Shown: positions 10,828-23,295, counted from the stretch's first letter. The stretch: 64,000 nt of DNA from Eucommia ulmoides (GCA_016647705.1 CM028329.1:14471910-14535909), one strand, 5' to 3'. Notes: generated from the sequence alone by a model not told the origin. A program made the numbers and translations.

Positions 10828-13800
10828 ATGATGTATGAACAGCAACTCGTGAAGATGGATACGAGGAGGAAGCAGACGAGATCAGTAGCGAAGAGTGAAG
10901 AAAGGCTTGAGATCTTGGATCTCAGTGGGATGTCGTTAGAGGCTCTTCCCAACCCTTCTCTGAATTTGGCGGCTATTCACAAGTTGGACCTCTCCAATAA
11001 CAATCTTCAGGTACCTACTGCCTACTGCATTCATTTTTCTTTTCTTTTTTTCAACTGTCTTCGTGGTTTCACATGAATCATCAGGAGCAACACGAACAAA
11101 CACTCTAGTTTATCATTTTATTACACCATAGGACATCTATATACCTATTTTCTCGGGCGCTAGCGATCCCAATTGTGATCCACAAACTATTTAGTTTGAT
11201 ACCAGTGTAAGGTGGCCTTGACTTTTATCAATCCAAAAGTTAGTTCGCACACAATCACCCTTGAAGACCTGATTACATATACATGAATAAAAAATAAGAA
11301 CAAAAAATAACTTATGGCTAGAAAAGATTTTTGTGATTTGGTTGCACAAAGTTGGGAATGTATCCTACGTAATTTTATAAACGGTTGTAATTGTTCATAT
11401 AATTTAACAAGTGAAACAAAGTCAATAATGTTAAATATTAACATACAAAGACTATAATATGATATTGACCCTTTCAAATTATTGAGTTAAACAAAGTCAA
11501 TAATGTTATAAATTATCATTTTGATGCCGGCAGCAAATCAATCATATCTATATACTATTATATAATTCGCCTCCAAAGAAAATAATTCCATATTAAACCT
11601 ATTTTTAATAAAATAATTTAAAAAATTAAGTTGGTTCACCATCCATATTTTAAAACTTATAACTCTTAACATCAATTAACGCTTCAAACTTATAAACTCC
11701 ATTTTTGATTAATTTGCCTTATTTCTAATAACAAATTTCAATTTTGAGAAAATAAGCACAAAATTTCTCCTAATTTTTAAAAATAGATATGACTTAATAC
11801 TAATTTGAGTTATTTAGCATTGTTTCTAGTTTCTAAAACAATGAACGAGATAAAATCTTACTATTTACTTATAATAATAAAAGATTATGTATGTCAAAAA
11901 ATTAAAAATAGTGAAAAACACTTAAAACCGCAAACAAAGTTCTTTGGTAGGATGTTTGTGCAATTAAATTTTTTATTCAGATCTCACCCCTTCTTTTTTT
12001 TTTTTTTTTTTTGGGAAGAAAAAATTTATTTTCTTACGAAAATAATTAATCTCAATTTTCCATCAATTAGAGGTGTGAGGAGTGAGAAGGAATGGAATTT
12101 TAACTCTAGTTATACCTTAATTAAGTTTTTTTAGTTTAAAATTCTTCCTACTTAGTCTTTTTGCCCTTCTTATTTTATTATATACACTAGTGTATACCTC
12201 GGGTCTAAAAGTGCTAATTTTAATCCAATATATTAATCTTGAATATCCTATCGTTAGTTCAAATCTATTAATCATAAAGGTACATTTTGTTGAGAGCTTG
12301 TTATTTAATTTATTAATAAAGTCTAAATGAACTATTGAAAGTGTCTCCTACCATCTAATGGTCAAAAGTATCTCAAGTGCGAAATATGTCTTCGTTTACA
12401 CGCGTGCACACACACTAGTGTGTTCTCGTGCCTTACGGCACTAATTTCGATTTAACTCAACAACTTTTATTATTTTATCATTAAATGCATGATATTTAAA
12501 AGAAATTAGACTACATACAAAAATACTAATCAATAAGAGAAATGGTGTTTTTACTCGTTCATAACATTGTCTAAGACAAAAGTATCAATAGAAAAAAATA
12601 TTTTTTTAATTTTCTTCGGTTCTTCCAAGGATAAAATGGATTAATTAAATTACTATGTCAAGGTTTTTTTTTTTATTATCCTAAAGAAAAATAGGAAGCA
12701 CATATAACAAACTATATATTATACCAACTAAAATTATAAGGTAGTGTTGGACTATCTGAACACATACTCATCTCGTGAGGTTCCTTCATCCTCATAAAAA
12801 ATTGCTCGGTGGTCTAAAGATTCCTAGGGGAAAAATTCTTTCGTTGTTGTGGGCTAAAAGGGCATGTATTCAATTTATTCAAAGATATTAGAGCGGGATT
12901 CTCTTTTGGATCTTTGCACAATAAATAAATAAACATATAAGTAGATACAATTTAAGTAAATGAGCGCTCGATTGAAAAAATCGAAACAATAAGGACCTAT
13001 TTGACACTAGTGAAAAACTTTAAGGACAAATGGTGTAATTTATCGTTCCTTTAGTCCTTGCTAATTTATTTTTAGTTTTATCATTACATTAACTACTAAC
13101 TATGATATCAAATTCAAATTTAAAGACGAGTATTTAAGGACGTGAAAATTTGATTGAAAAGGTTATCACCTTCCACAAGGGAAGCAAATTAGATATCCAT
13201 TAAGTTACAAGTCTTGGTTAGTATTATACATACTTTAATTGGATATTTGGCAGAGTATACCTGAGGCGATAATGGCGAGATTATTAAACGTGGTGATCTT
13301 GGACTTGCACTCAAATCAGCTTACGACCCTCCCAAATTCGATTGGATGCCTATCAAAGCTCAAGGTGCTTAATATCTCCGGAAACCTCCTTCCTTCCCTG
13401 CCAAAGACTGTCGTCAACTGCAGGTATATATATATCTTTTCTTTCTTTTGTTTTTGCAACTTCTTACACTTTCTAGTAAATAACAAATAACAAATAACAA
13501 AATCACCCATGATACATTCCTATAATAAAACTATAAACATTGAGATATAGCATGTGTTAGAATGTTCCTAAACTGAATGATATCAAGTGGAGTAACTCCT
13601 TTTGGAAGCTTCATAAAATTCGATGTGAGATTCTAACACCTACTCTCACGTGCACCCTTGCCTTGCAAGTGACGCAATATTCTAACAAACATCAGAAGGT
13701 TCTCAGATATCAAAAGACAGACAAACAATCGATGACAAACACACGAGTCTTTTAAAACTAGCTTTGTACCATGTAAGAAAGGGTTTTTTTTTTTTTTAAA

Positions 13801-15024
13801 TAAATAAATAAATAAGTATGAATGTTAGTGTAAAAAGATAGAGGAAAATATATAAAATATATATATATATATATTAAAGGGACATTTATTTATCTTAATT
13901 TTTAATTGTTTAATTATTTTTAAATGGTTTTACAATAAAAAGTTTAGTAAGTTTTTACCTATAAGATTAACTAAGTGATATTTGACCAAAAAAATAATGA
14001 GTTGACTAAAATTTAGTAAATGACAAGGGAAATTTATGATTAATGATAAAATATCAAGAGAGATAAGTGGCAAATACCTTTGAATAAAACATGCTTTGCT
14101 GAGTTCAACTACGCCATTTTTGATAAAGTAGTCCTTTTCATATGGTTCTTATGTACGTGTGTCATAGACAAAATGAAAAAAACTTGTACCTTAACAACGA
14201 AATTGTTATTCTTCTTTCTCATTTGGGTTGAATAAAAAAATTTCATGTAATATTTGCTATAGGAACAAAGATTGAATCATTTGGACAATGACTATCCTTT
14301 TAGTTTTATGTAAATTTTATTTTTCTTGGGCAGATCACTCGAGGAGTTAAACGCCAACTTTAACAAGATAACACTACTACCAGATGACATAGGATTTGAG
14401 CTTATCAAGCTGAAGAAACTCTTGGTGAATTCAAACAAGCTAAACTATCTTCCCTATTCCACTTCACATTTGACCAACCTACGTATTCTCGATGCTCACC
14501 TCAACTGCCTTAGAACGCTTCCTGAAGATCTCGAGAACCTCGTAGACCTCCAAGTCCTAAATATCAGTCAAAATTTTCAGTACCTTTCAGTACTTCCATA
14601 CTCAATAGGCCTCCTGATGGGCCTCATTGAATTGGACATCAGCTACAACAATATTGTGACCTTGCCCGACTCCATCGGCTGTCTTAAGAAGCTCCGGAAG
14701 TTCAATGCTGAAGGAAATCCACTGATATCTCCACCCATGAAGGTTATGAATCAAGGCTTGGATATGGTAAGAGAGTACTTGAGTCAAAAAATGGTTGAAA
14801 AGGATCAAATTTCTGCACAAAATAAGTCATGGATCAGAAAGTTTGTGAAATGTGGCACCTTCAATGGGGGACTATCACGCTATTACGACATGGAAGAGAT
14901 CGTGACACCGACTCACAAAAATATGAACGACATTGCTTCGCCTAGGCATAATAGTATGTTTTCACCGTCAAGAGTGTTCTCACCGAAAAAATACTTTAGA
15001 AGGTCAAACTCATCCACTGTGTAA
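10828..15024 (+). CDS. Plant intracellular Ras-group-related LRR protein (PIRL), three exons
   Basis: Exons are 10,828-11,010, 13,254-13,423 and 14,334-15,024, all with GT..AG introns. The frame joins cleanly: intron 1 is in phase 0 and intron 2 splits an Arg codon (AG|A). The product is 347 aa. Residues about 27-252 form some ten leucine-rich repeats of the Ras-group type ([47 protein letters not shown]). They are followed by the family's NPLISPP and [14 protein letters not shown] segment, then a basic Ser/Pro tail ([18 protein letters not shown]). No signal peptide or membrane segment is seen, so an intracellular location is expected. PIRLs are plant relatives of SHOC2/Sur-8 LRR proteins, thought to act as binding scaffolds; several are needed in pollen and gametophyte development. 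Closest by memory to Arabidopsis PIRL8 (PIRL6 group). The start could also be Met2 or Met10. Confidence 0.93.
11011..13253 (+). other. PIRL intron 1 (2,243 bp)
   Basis: Starts GTACCT and ends TTTGGCAG. It is AT-rich, with a T run at 11,994-12,012. CAAAGTCAATAATGTTA occurs twice (11,416 and 11,494), and CACTAGTG dyads lie at 12,185 and 12,414. No transposon protein is visible, although the size suggests old insertions. Confidence 0.9.
13424..14333 (+). other. PIRL intron 2 (910 bp)
   Basis: Starts GTATAT and ends TTGGGCAG. An AT microsatellite lies at 13,856-13,874. The stretch 13,985-14,095 (AAATGACAAGGG, then TGACCAA and TAAGTGGCAAATACC) resembles the end of the TIR family seen at 349-1959, so a remnant of that family may sit in the intron. 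Confidence 0.85.
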
Positions 15025-15331
15025 TTTATTTTTTTTATTTTTTTGCTGTGTTGAAGAAGCCTGTTTGAAGTTTTGTGATGTGGTGCATGTATTGTAGATT
15101 GTGCCCATATATTGGTGTTTAAGATGAAGGTTCACTTTAATGAACTTGAATGTCGATTATTATGTTCATAATATCATGACTGTCTATTAGATATATAAAA
15201 GTAATCCTACTATACCAAAGTAGTATGTTTTGTCTTTAAACTAGTTATCACATAAGGGATAGAAGGTGGTGGAGAGAATTTCTACGTTGGTGTAGAGTGA
15301 AATGGAATGGGCTTACCCCCTTACGTTGTGT
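15025..15331 (+). other. PIRL 3' UTR and downstream flank
   Basis: T-rich and TG-rich sequence after the TAA stop, including TTGTGATGTGG and AATGAACTTGAATG words of the loose kind found in plant 3' UTRs. There is no canonical AATAAA close to the stop; the 3' end cannot be fixed. Confidence 0.45.
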
Positions 15332-15767
15332 TTGGTTCGTTGGAATGGGATGGATTGGAATAAAATAACAATAGATTAGAATTAGTATGGTAATGGAATA
15401 TAGTAGTCATTACCATTTCTATATTTGGTGACAAAAGGTATTAGACGTGGTATTGGAATAACCATTCATATTACAATATTTTATTAGTGTTGGGATTAAA
15501 TCAAAATGCATTTGTACGATAAAGTCGCCACTTGAAAAACATATAATTTTTTTTAATTAAAGAATAATCGAATATAAATCAAATGAAATTTCAAATAAGA
15601 GAAAAGAGAGAGAAAAGAAGAAGAAGAAGGAAGGCAATGGACCGGGGGTGGGCAATGGTATTACCGAGCGAGGGTTAGGGTGGTGGTACCGGTGGGGACT
15701 TGGGGGTTAATGAGAGAGAGAGAGAGAGAGGTTAGGGTGGTGGTACCGGTGGGGAGTTGGGGGTTAA

Positions 15768-15811
<44 letters not shown>

Positions 15812-16226
15812 CGGTGCCGATTGCCAGTGTTGGAAGATGCTATAGGGAGGAAGAAGGAGGGAGGGAAGTGAAAAAAAAAGAAGAAAAAAATGATATATAT
15901 TTGTTAGAAATTCGAAGGGTAAAATAGTAATTTAATTAAATTTTTGAAGGGTAAAATTGTAATTTGATTAAATTTAATTAAATTTCATTCCAATTCCAAT
16001 ATGTGGTTAGTGTTTGGTTGTATTTTTTGGCCGATGAAAGATTAAAACCTAATCCCATGTAATCTAAATTTATATTGGGATTGGTTAATCTCATATTTTA
16101 TGGGATTAAGAAGTTCTTGGTAATGTGAATAAAATTTAATCCCATACTCTAAACATAAGAATAGAATGATTATTCCCATAATCATTCCAATTTCATGCCA
16201 AATCTCGTATAGCAAACGAAGCGTTA
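15332..16226. mobile_element. MITE-like element with imperfect inverted ends
   Basis: The left end reads ACGTTGTGTTTGGTTCG and is followed by GGAATGGGATGGATTGGAATA. The reverse complement of the right end reads ACGCTTCGTTTGCTATACG and is followed by GGCATGAAATTGGAATGATT. Both then carry many GGAAT/ATTCC words, as in hAT-like plant MITEs. The interior has a GC-rich tandem duplication and microsatellites, and no transposase. The pairing of the ends is imperfect. Confidence 0.45.
15674..15810. repeat. 57-bp tandem duplication with (GA)n and (GT)n
   Basis: GTTAGGGTGGTGGTACCGGT occurs at 15,674 and 15,731. Each copy ends in GGGGGTTAATG and is followed by a GA microsatellite in the first copy and GT then GA in the second. 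The frame across it is an artefact. Confidence 0.85.
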
Positions 16227-16559
16227 GCATTTAGAGTACCCACGAGTACATATGAAACACCCATGGGACCAGTCATCAAGATACATTTATATTATTGGTC
16301 ACCAATCACAACTTTTTAGAATATATACATCAATTCTAATGAGTGTGTCTTATTTCTTACCATACACTCCTCACAACCAATGATTTTCACAAGTAGGCAG
16401 TTATTTATAATGTAAGGGCTTGATTCGGTATGACAAGCTCATCATATCTTTGTCTCTCTAGAACTCTCTTAGATTAGCTTTCCTCCACACAAAAACAAAA
16501 AAAAAATATTTAAAAATAAAAAATAAAAAATAAAAGCTCCTTTCAAACAAGGTAAGCTC
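16227..16559. other. Non-coding stretch
   Basis: AT-rich with an A-rich patch at 16,490-16,535. Nothing recognisable. Confidence 0.5.
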
Positions 16560-17640
16560 TTTGTTGGTGTCAAAATCTGGCAAACACCCCCAGTATGGTT
16601 TGGGCAGACGGAATGCGCAAATTTCTTGTTGAAGTGAAGGTGGTGTACTGAGAAGACCGAGCTTTGAGCTTGGTAAACTTTTAATGCTTAGAGAATTCCT
16701 TGCACTCTAAGCTAAATTACACTCTGGACTTCGATCTCAGCTCTACTCTATACTCTGAGCTGAGCTCATCACTGGACTCCGAGCTGAACTCTAACTCCGT
16801 ACTCCGAGCACCTATACAAAAACCTACCAGGGTTGTGCCCAGTGAGGCCCCTCCGGCGTAAGAGTAAGTATCTGGAGGGAAAAGGCTTAAAGTGCTCTTG
16901 AGTGAATAAGAAGCATTACCTTGTGGCAATAGATGCCAATAAGTATTTATAGGAAGATTAGGCTCCTACACACCTAGATTGGGCTTTTGGGCCTATTCAG
17001 AGAAATCCATGGGTTGGCCCACTTGAAATGAAGACGAATGGCTCGTTTTAGCACCATCAGCCAAGCAGGAGGTGAGGAGGACATTTGGATGGTTCTGGGG
17101 CTCCTCATGTGATGATCATCTAAGTTAAGGGTGCTCGGAGCCCTCAGTTCGACACTTTGTACTTCATAGCGAATTGGAGCCTCCCTTTGGAGGGTTAGCC
17201 GAGCCGAGGGTACTCGGATCGCTCAACTTGGCATTGTCGTCGTTATGGAGGATTTGATCCCTCCGTTTGGTAATCAACTGAGTTGAGGGTGCTCGGAGCC
17301 CTCAGCTCAGCGTTGCTGTCTTCATGGCATATTTGAGTCTTCTATTGGAGGGTCAGCTGAGCTGATGATGCTCAGAGGTCTCAACTCGGCACCTTCGTCT
17401 TCAAGGCGAATTTAGTCTCTCAATTTGGTGATCTACCGAGCTAAGGGTGCTCGGAGCCCTCAGCTCTGCCTTGCAGTCTTCAGGGCGGCGTTGTGGCTTC
17501 CAAATGAAGGTGTAACAAGCTGAGGGTACTCGAAACCCTCAGCTCAGCCTTGTAGTCTTCAAGGCGGCATTGAGGCCTCCATCACTCTTCTATAAATCCC
17601 TTCAAACCTTTTTTTTTTTTCTTTCTTTCTTTTGACCGAT
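16560..17640 (-). mobile_element. Probable LTR remnant, minus strand, with internal tandem repeats
   Basis: Starts TTTGTTGGTGTCAAAATCTG. It contains a GAGGCCCCTCCGGCGTAAGA segment like that in the transcribed part of many plant LTRs, and on the minus strand a CCTATAAATACTTATTGG TATA-type signal at about 16,932-16,949. The rest is the 79-bp repeat array. It is much GC-richer than its surroundings. No primer site, tract or partner LTR was found, so the exact ends are unsure. Confidence 0.4.
17123..17595. repeat. Six-copy 79-bp tandem repeat, GC-rich
   Basis: A unit containing GAGGGTGCTCGGAGCCCTCAG starts near 17,123, 17,202, 17,281, 17,359, 17,438 and 17,518 (spacings 78-80). Each unit continues with a CTTCAAGGCG and a GGCCTCC-type word. 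The core is an imperfect hairpin (GAGGG..CCCTC). No frame stays open through all copies. Confidence 0.85.
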
Positions 17641-18484
17641 CTAAAGGAGGACGTGAAATCGACAATAATCTAAGTGGATGTTCCCAAGTTAACACTAAAA
17701 AATAGTTTATTTTATGTATTTTATTTGCAGTTATTTATTTTTTTGCATTTTAAATTTCAATTATTTATATTTTCGTTCTGCGCCTTTCGCGCTTTAAATT
17801 TCATGCAATTTATTATTATTATCTTTGTTGTATTCATTTATGATGTTCATGAAAATATAACATTAAAAAAATAATAATAAATAAATAAATTCTTAACTAT
17901 AGGCTGACAGTAGATGTTCACCCATACCCCATTTCTAGGTTTCCCAATGTGAGAAACTTTAAATAACGGGTTAAGGGATGATCTTCCCCAAAGTAGTTTC
18001 TTAGTTAAGATTAACTTGACCAAAAAAAAAAAAAGAGAAACATTATGTTTCATTAAAAAAATTATTCTTAAAAGGAGTTTTTTATAATAAGAATTTCTAT
18101 TTAACAAACAAAAAAAACTACTTCATAAAAATGGTTTAAAAAATAGTTGTCATCGCATAAAAAATGATTTTTACATAACTAAAATTCTTCCATTTTTTTT
18201 TAAATCACCAGAACTTCTTTATAATATTTTTTTCCGAAAAATGCATTCCTAAGATCTCTTCATAGCGCACCATTTAAACCCAGTACTAAATAGAGACTCT
18301 ATTTTTTTTTAATAAAACTCAGCACAAAGAACTATTTTCAAAATCGATGCCCAAAAAAGTCAAGAAAATTATTTTCATAAAAAATTCTTTTAAAAATAAA
18401 ATTTATCCAAAAGCATTTAAAAAAACATAAGTTTGTTTTCAAAAAAAAAATGGATTAATAGAAACAAAAATGTTTTTATGCGGT
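17641..18484. other. AT-rich unrecognised DNA
   Basis: A short AATAAAT run lies at 17,868-17,890, along with several A runs. No coding or element border is seen. Confidence 0.5.
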
Positions 18485-19634
18485 GTGTCACCGATAATAG
18501 GTTTAGATATAGATGTATGCTCAGCCTATCTTTATTCTCCACACCTTTGATTTCTGTCATTTGAATTTATGACAATTTTCTTTGTACGCGTCGCTTGTGG
18601 CTTCTTGGTGAATTCTCCCCTTTGTTTTCGTACATCTTTTTCGTTTGTTCTACATGTTCCGGCTCTATCAATATGTAACTTTGCATAAGATTTTTGCATG
18701 ACATTCTTTGGTATCTATTTCATTTTGGATCCACTTTTATTATAAATAAATTTAGGGTTCTTGCAAAGACATGATATTTTAAAATATCCAACCCTATTGC
18801 AATAATTTCATCTCAACTTCAACTGATTATCGTAAATAGCACGAGAAGTAGAGCATGAATCATTTATAATAATAGCTAAATTTCAATATGAGCTTGTGAT
18901 AAATGATGAGATGATGAATTATATACACTTTCATAGACGGTTTTAAAAAACGAGTGAACATTCTTATGTTTACTTACAATAAACTTGAGTCAGATTTTGA
19001 GTTCTCAAAATTTTTCTTAATCAATATTTATTTCGAGATCTGACATTTTCTTGAAAGCACATCAAAATTATTTTTTCAAATTCTATATTCGTTTTTAATC
19101 TATTTGAGTTTTAAAATTAATTTTTCGTATTCAATTTTTGAAATCTCAAGATCTAATTTTAAAACCTTATTTTCTTTTTCAAAAGCTCTAAAATAGAAAC
19201 ATTTTCTTTTGAAGTATTTAAATCAACTGTCAAAAAATCATTTTCATTTTCAAGACAATCTATTTTAAAGAGCAAATTATTTCTTTCCAAAATAACATCT
19301 AAAAATCCTTTTGTTCTATAATAATTTTCTACATCAAGACGTGTTTTATATTTTTGAAAAATCTTTCCTCTATTTTCAAAAGAATCACTTTTTAATACAG
19401 GTTTTGTTTTGTAAAATGAAATGTAAAAGCAAATAATTTTTCTAGGGCAATATGGGCATCTTCATTATCATCATCATCATCACTGACACTAGTACTACAT
19501 GAATCACTAATAAAATTATTACACAAAGATCAATCACATTTAAGAGTAGAAACATATAAAATCACATCACGTGATATGTGTGCCATGTGATAATTTTAGT
19601 TAGGATGTTAAACCTATTCAATTAATCTAACTTT
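18485..19634 (-). mobile_element. Badly decayed copia gag-like region
   Basis: Just inside a primer site (19,630-19,640), the minus strand encodes fragments with an acidic run (SDDDDDNEDAHIALEK, about 19,450-19,490). Lys/Glu-rich, coil-like pieces full of stops follow. This resembles the region after the zinc knuckle in copia gag, where acidic and coiled-coil segments are common. It is too broken to align by eye. Confidence 0.35.
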
Positions 19635-19640
19635 GGTACC

Positions 19641-20100
19641 AGTTGTTGGCATAAATATCTACCCAAGAGGGTGTGAATTATTAAATAAATCACTTACAAA
19701 TCACTTCAATTTTTCTAACCAAGTACACAACCAAACAGATAAAGGTAGAGAAATTGACACTAAGATTTATAGAAGTTTTGTAAGCTATTCTTGCCTATGT
19801 CCTCTCTCCTAAACTCCCACAGGGAATTCACAATCCACTAATCATAATCGCTTTGCCATGTATGAACTAAACCGTTACACAATTAATTTTACAGGCACAT
19901 AATTAACTTAATTATTTTCCCAAACTCAGAATCAAACCTATCATTTTCTCAGGCATACGATTAACCTAATTTTTTTCTAGGCTCAAAATCAAACCTATCA
20001 GGTTCCCAGGCAGAATTAACCCTGATTAGGCAACGTCCCTTTATGCTTAATCTACTCTCACATAGACTAGGTACAGTTAGGTCTAAGATACAACTCACAA
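19641..20100 (-). mobile_element. Possible copia LTR beside a tRNA-type primer site
   Basis: On the minus strand the sequence ends TTTATGCCAACA, followed by ACTGGTACCAAAG, a word commonly found at the LTR/primer-site border of copia elements. The upper boundary was not identified; 20,100 is only where the recognisable character fades. Confidence 0.35.
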
Positions 20101-20995
20101 AAACATAAAATCAATAATCTTTTTCTTACAGGAGTTTCTACCCTCAATTCAAACTTAAACTCAATTAATGTCCCGATAGGCTAGAGATAGAAATGTATGA
20201 GATAATAAATCTAAGTTTTTAATGACTAAACCACATATATTTTTTAAATCATATTTTCAGGAAAAAATGTTTTAAAAGATTTTCAAGATATTTAGTAATA
20301 AAAATAATCAAAACTATGACAAGCTCAAAACTATAGATATTAATCAAGTAGAACACAACAATTTGAGAAAGTAATAAGATTTGTCTCACCAGGATTTCCT
20401 TAATAAGATAGAACTCAAAAACCAAACCCAGTATAAGCAAAAATGGCTCTTTCTTCGATCAATAATATTTAATAAAATTTTCTTTAAAAACTATTCCAAA
20501 AATATATATTCTCTCTTTCAGAAATCTAAAATAATATGTATTCTTGATTATTTGAAAGATTAAATTTGCACGTCTATATATAGGGATTTAAAATAATGCT
20601 TATAACGACTATATTTTGAAGGATATACTAAAAATTGGCATATGTAGATCCCATATATAAAATAGATTTCAATCAATTTTATTTGACCAAGAATAGAACT
20701 TTTAATACGCTCATCCCAAAAAGATTTTGATTTAAAACCCAAAAAGAGAAAGAAGTTTACCTTGTATAAATCACCCAATCGAGAAATATATGGATTAAAT
20801 CAAAAGATCCTCAAAATGTATTTTGAGAAACAATCAAAACCCATTAGAATAATATATTGTAATGTTCAAAAGCATAAACAAATGGGTGAAAGATCTTTGA
20901 AAGGCATTCTAGTCAAATGCTAAAAAAGACTAAGTCGGTCGACCGACGTATCAAATGGTCAACTCATTAACCTTGATGTGAACCTCACCAAGAAT
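20101..20995. other. AT-rich unrecognised DNA
   Basis: Short frames on both strands (for example 20,249-20,440) are low-complexity hydrophobic artefacts of AT-rich sequence. Confidence 0.45.
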
Positions 20996-21685
20996 TAGTA
21001 AGACCTGAAACCAACTTAGGGTTTCTTCACAAGGGATCGAACTAAATTCAGATTTTATAACGAATTAAAAATACAAAAATTGAAAGATAGATTATCTTGA
21101 CTCAACGTTTATGAATGAAACGCAAACCAAAGATGTAGAGTAACAACTTTGACCCAATGATTATAAGTGAATCACAAACCAAAGGTATAGAGTTTGAACG
21201 CCACAAAAAATTCTTGATAAGTTCAGGAATTTTTTTTTGAAGAATTTAAGAGAAACCTCTCACAATTATATTTTAATCAAAAAGTAATGTGTTTTTTTCA
21301 TGGAATACAAATCTCTTAAATAGGTAGCCAACAATAAAAGATAATCCTAGGCTAATGAATAGTGCAGTCGCAAATAGTACCTCATGAACAATGCGGCCAT
21401 AATAAAAAATAAGAGAAAACTCTAAAGGAACAAGGAATCTTAGAGAAACAAGAAAACCCTACTCCTAATTTAAAAAGGAAAGAACTAACCCCTAATCTAA
21501 AAAGAAAATGGCTAATTTGGCATTAATGCCTTACAAATCAACAAAAAAATCAAAACACTATAAAAATAAATTCTATAATTAAATAAATAAATGATCTGAA
21601 ATTCGTGGTTCACATACCTAAGCCCATTCAAGTTCACGCCTAGGCCCATTCGCTTACCTTGATGAGATGGACTAGGCCTTGATCG
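20996..21685 (-). mobile_element. 3' flank / probable LTR of the gypsy remnant
   Basis: This lies directly downstream (minus strand) of the Ty3/gypsy polyprotein end. A GTTGGCTACCTATTTAAGAG word on the minus strand (21,313-21,332) looks like an LTR promoter. ACGAATTAAAAATACAAAAATTG and CAAACCAAAGRTRTAGAGT words recur nearby. LTR borders could not be fixed. Confidence 0.3.
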
Positions 21686-22201
21686 TTATTTGGGCTTCAT
21701 TATTTTAGACTCAGCCCCAAGCTCTTGAATTAGGCCATTAAGCGCTTCTTTGATATTTTTGGATTTTGCCCTAGTAATATGCCCAACTGGAATATATAAC
21801 GGGTCCTTTGATGGTGCTTGTTAGTTCTCATCATCTCCCATCTCTTCAAAAGAATTTGACCTCGAATCTTCACCTACATCAAACGGAGAAAGATCAGAAA
21901 CATTAAATGTAGCACTAACGTTATACTCCCTTGGAAGATCCAACTTGTATGCATTGTCATTGATCCTTTGAAGGACTTGAAATAGACCATCCCCTCTAGG
22001 ATGTAGCTTGGTCTACCTATGGGCTGGAAATCTTTCTTTTCGCATATGCACCCAAATCCAATCACCCGGTTCAAAGATAACTGGCCTACTTCCCTTGTTG
22101 GCTTTGTTTGCATATTGCTCATTTTTTCTCTCTCTATGTTGTCGTACACTTTCAAGGTTAAGTAATTCATCAAAACATCTAGGGTCAACAAATATCAACA
22201 C
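21686..22201 (-). pseudogene. Ty3/gypsy polyprotein, C-terminal end (integrase tail), broken
   Basis: One minus-strand frame reads RKNEQYANKANKGSRPVIFE, PGDWIWVHMRKERFPAHR, a TAG stop, TKLHPRGDGLFQVLQRINDN, AYKLDLPREYNVSATFNVSD and LSPFD. After a TAA stop it continues PVGHITRAKSKNIKEALNGL to a final stop at 21,686-21,688. This is the typical GPY/F-type end of the integrase and the tail after it in plant Ty3/gypsy (chromovirus-like) elements. The integrase core, reverse transcriptase, RNase H and protease are absent upstream. With two in-frame stops it is a dead remnant. Family recognition is strong; the exact lineage is not decided. Confidence 0.88.
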
Positions 22202-23026
22202 TATGAATTCAAATGTGTCCAGTTTCTTAGTTCATCAACAATACAAGGAATAACGAAGACATGATTTTGGTTGAGACAATTTGCCGAAGGATAAGAGATG
22301 ATGGATATGAGGAAGATGAGGAAAGAATTAACGAAAAAGGAAAAAGAAAAGAAAAAAAAAATAAAAAGACCATTATATCCCTTAAAATGGTATGTACAAT
22401 GCACATCATAGGTTTTATGTTAGTTTGGATGAAAAATTTAACACAATGACCTTTTAAAACTACAATCATACTAAGAATTTAAAAACTTAAACGCAACAAA
22501 ATTATTGGGCAACAGTGAAATGTGTCAATACTCAAATCATCTAAAATGGAATTTTTTCCTTATTTAAACGACATTCTAAATTCTCAACTCCTGTTTTATA
22601 ATAACATGACACTAACAAACATGGACAATAAAAATAAAGCACGACGATAGCTACCACAATCATAACATAAACAATTATTTTCGAATGAACAATAATAACA
22701 TCATCTACAATATGAACATAAAAATACGACAAATTATAAAAATAATTGATAATATACATTATAAACTTAGTAATATAAGTCCACCACCGAGGACATTGGA
22801 GCCTACCACCTAGGACTACTAGAAGTTACCTTCATTAAAGATTGTCAAGTCATATATTCTCTCCATTTGTCTTTAATATTTGAAGTGCACATGTTTGTAT
22901 CTTGTCCAATGAAAAATAAACATAATATTTATCAAATAGACAAATGCATTAGTATCATATTAAAGTAAAATATTTTTCATTAGCATGTGCCATTATGTCA
23001 TCTTATTATTCCGAACAAATCAAATT

Positions 23027-23037
23027 ACAAATAAATA

Positions 23038-23112
<75 letters not shown>

Positions 23113-23113
23113 T
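23027..23113. repeat. (AAT)n microsatellite
   Basis: More than 20 AAT units, preceded by a short AAAT stretch. Confidence 0.95.
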
Positions 23114-23291
23114 TAACAACCAAAACTAATTGAAAAAAATTTAATGATCTAAATGGATAGGAGTGGTAGATTAGGAACTCAACCAATTTGAAGAAAATAC
23201 ATAGGACGAAGTGGGTGAACTTTTAGATTGTTTGTTTTTTTTCACTTTTAACTATGACTGCAGCAACAATTTTTAAACACATTCAAAATCT

Positions 23292-23295
<4 letters not shown>

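Noticed and set aside
14602..14820. Minus-strand 72-codon frame
   Set aside because: Shadow of PIRL exon 3 on the opposite strand.
15680..15871. 63-codon frame with Arg-Glu repeats
   Set aside because: Translation of GA/GT repeats and the 57-bp duplication.
22261..22469. Overlapping frames on both strands near the gypsy remnant
   Set aside because: Lys-rich or Phe/Ser-rich translations of an A/T-rich patch; they do not continue the integrase similarity.
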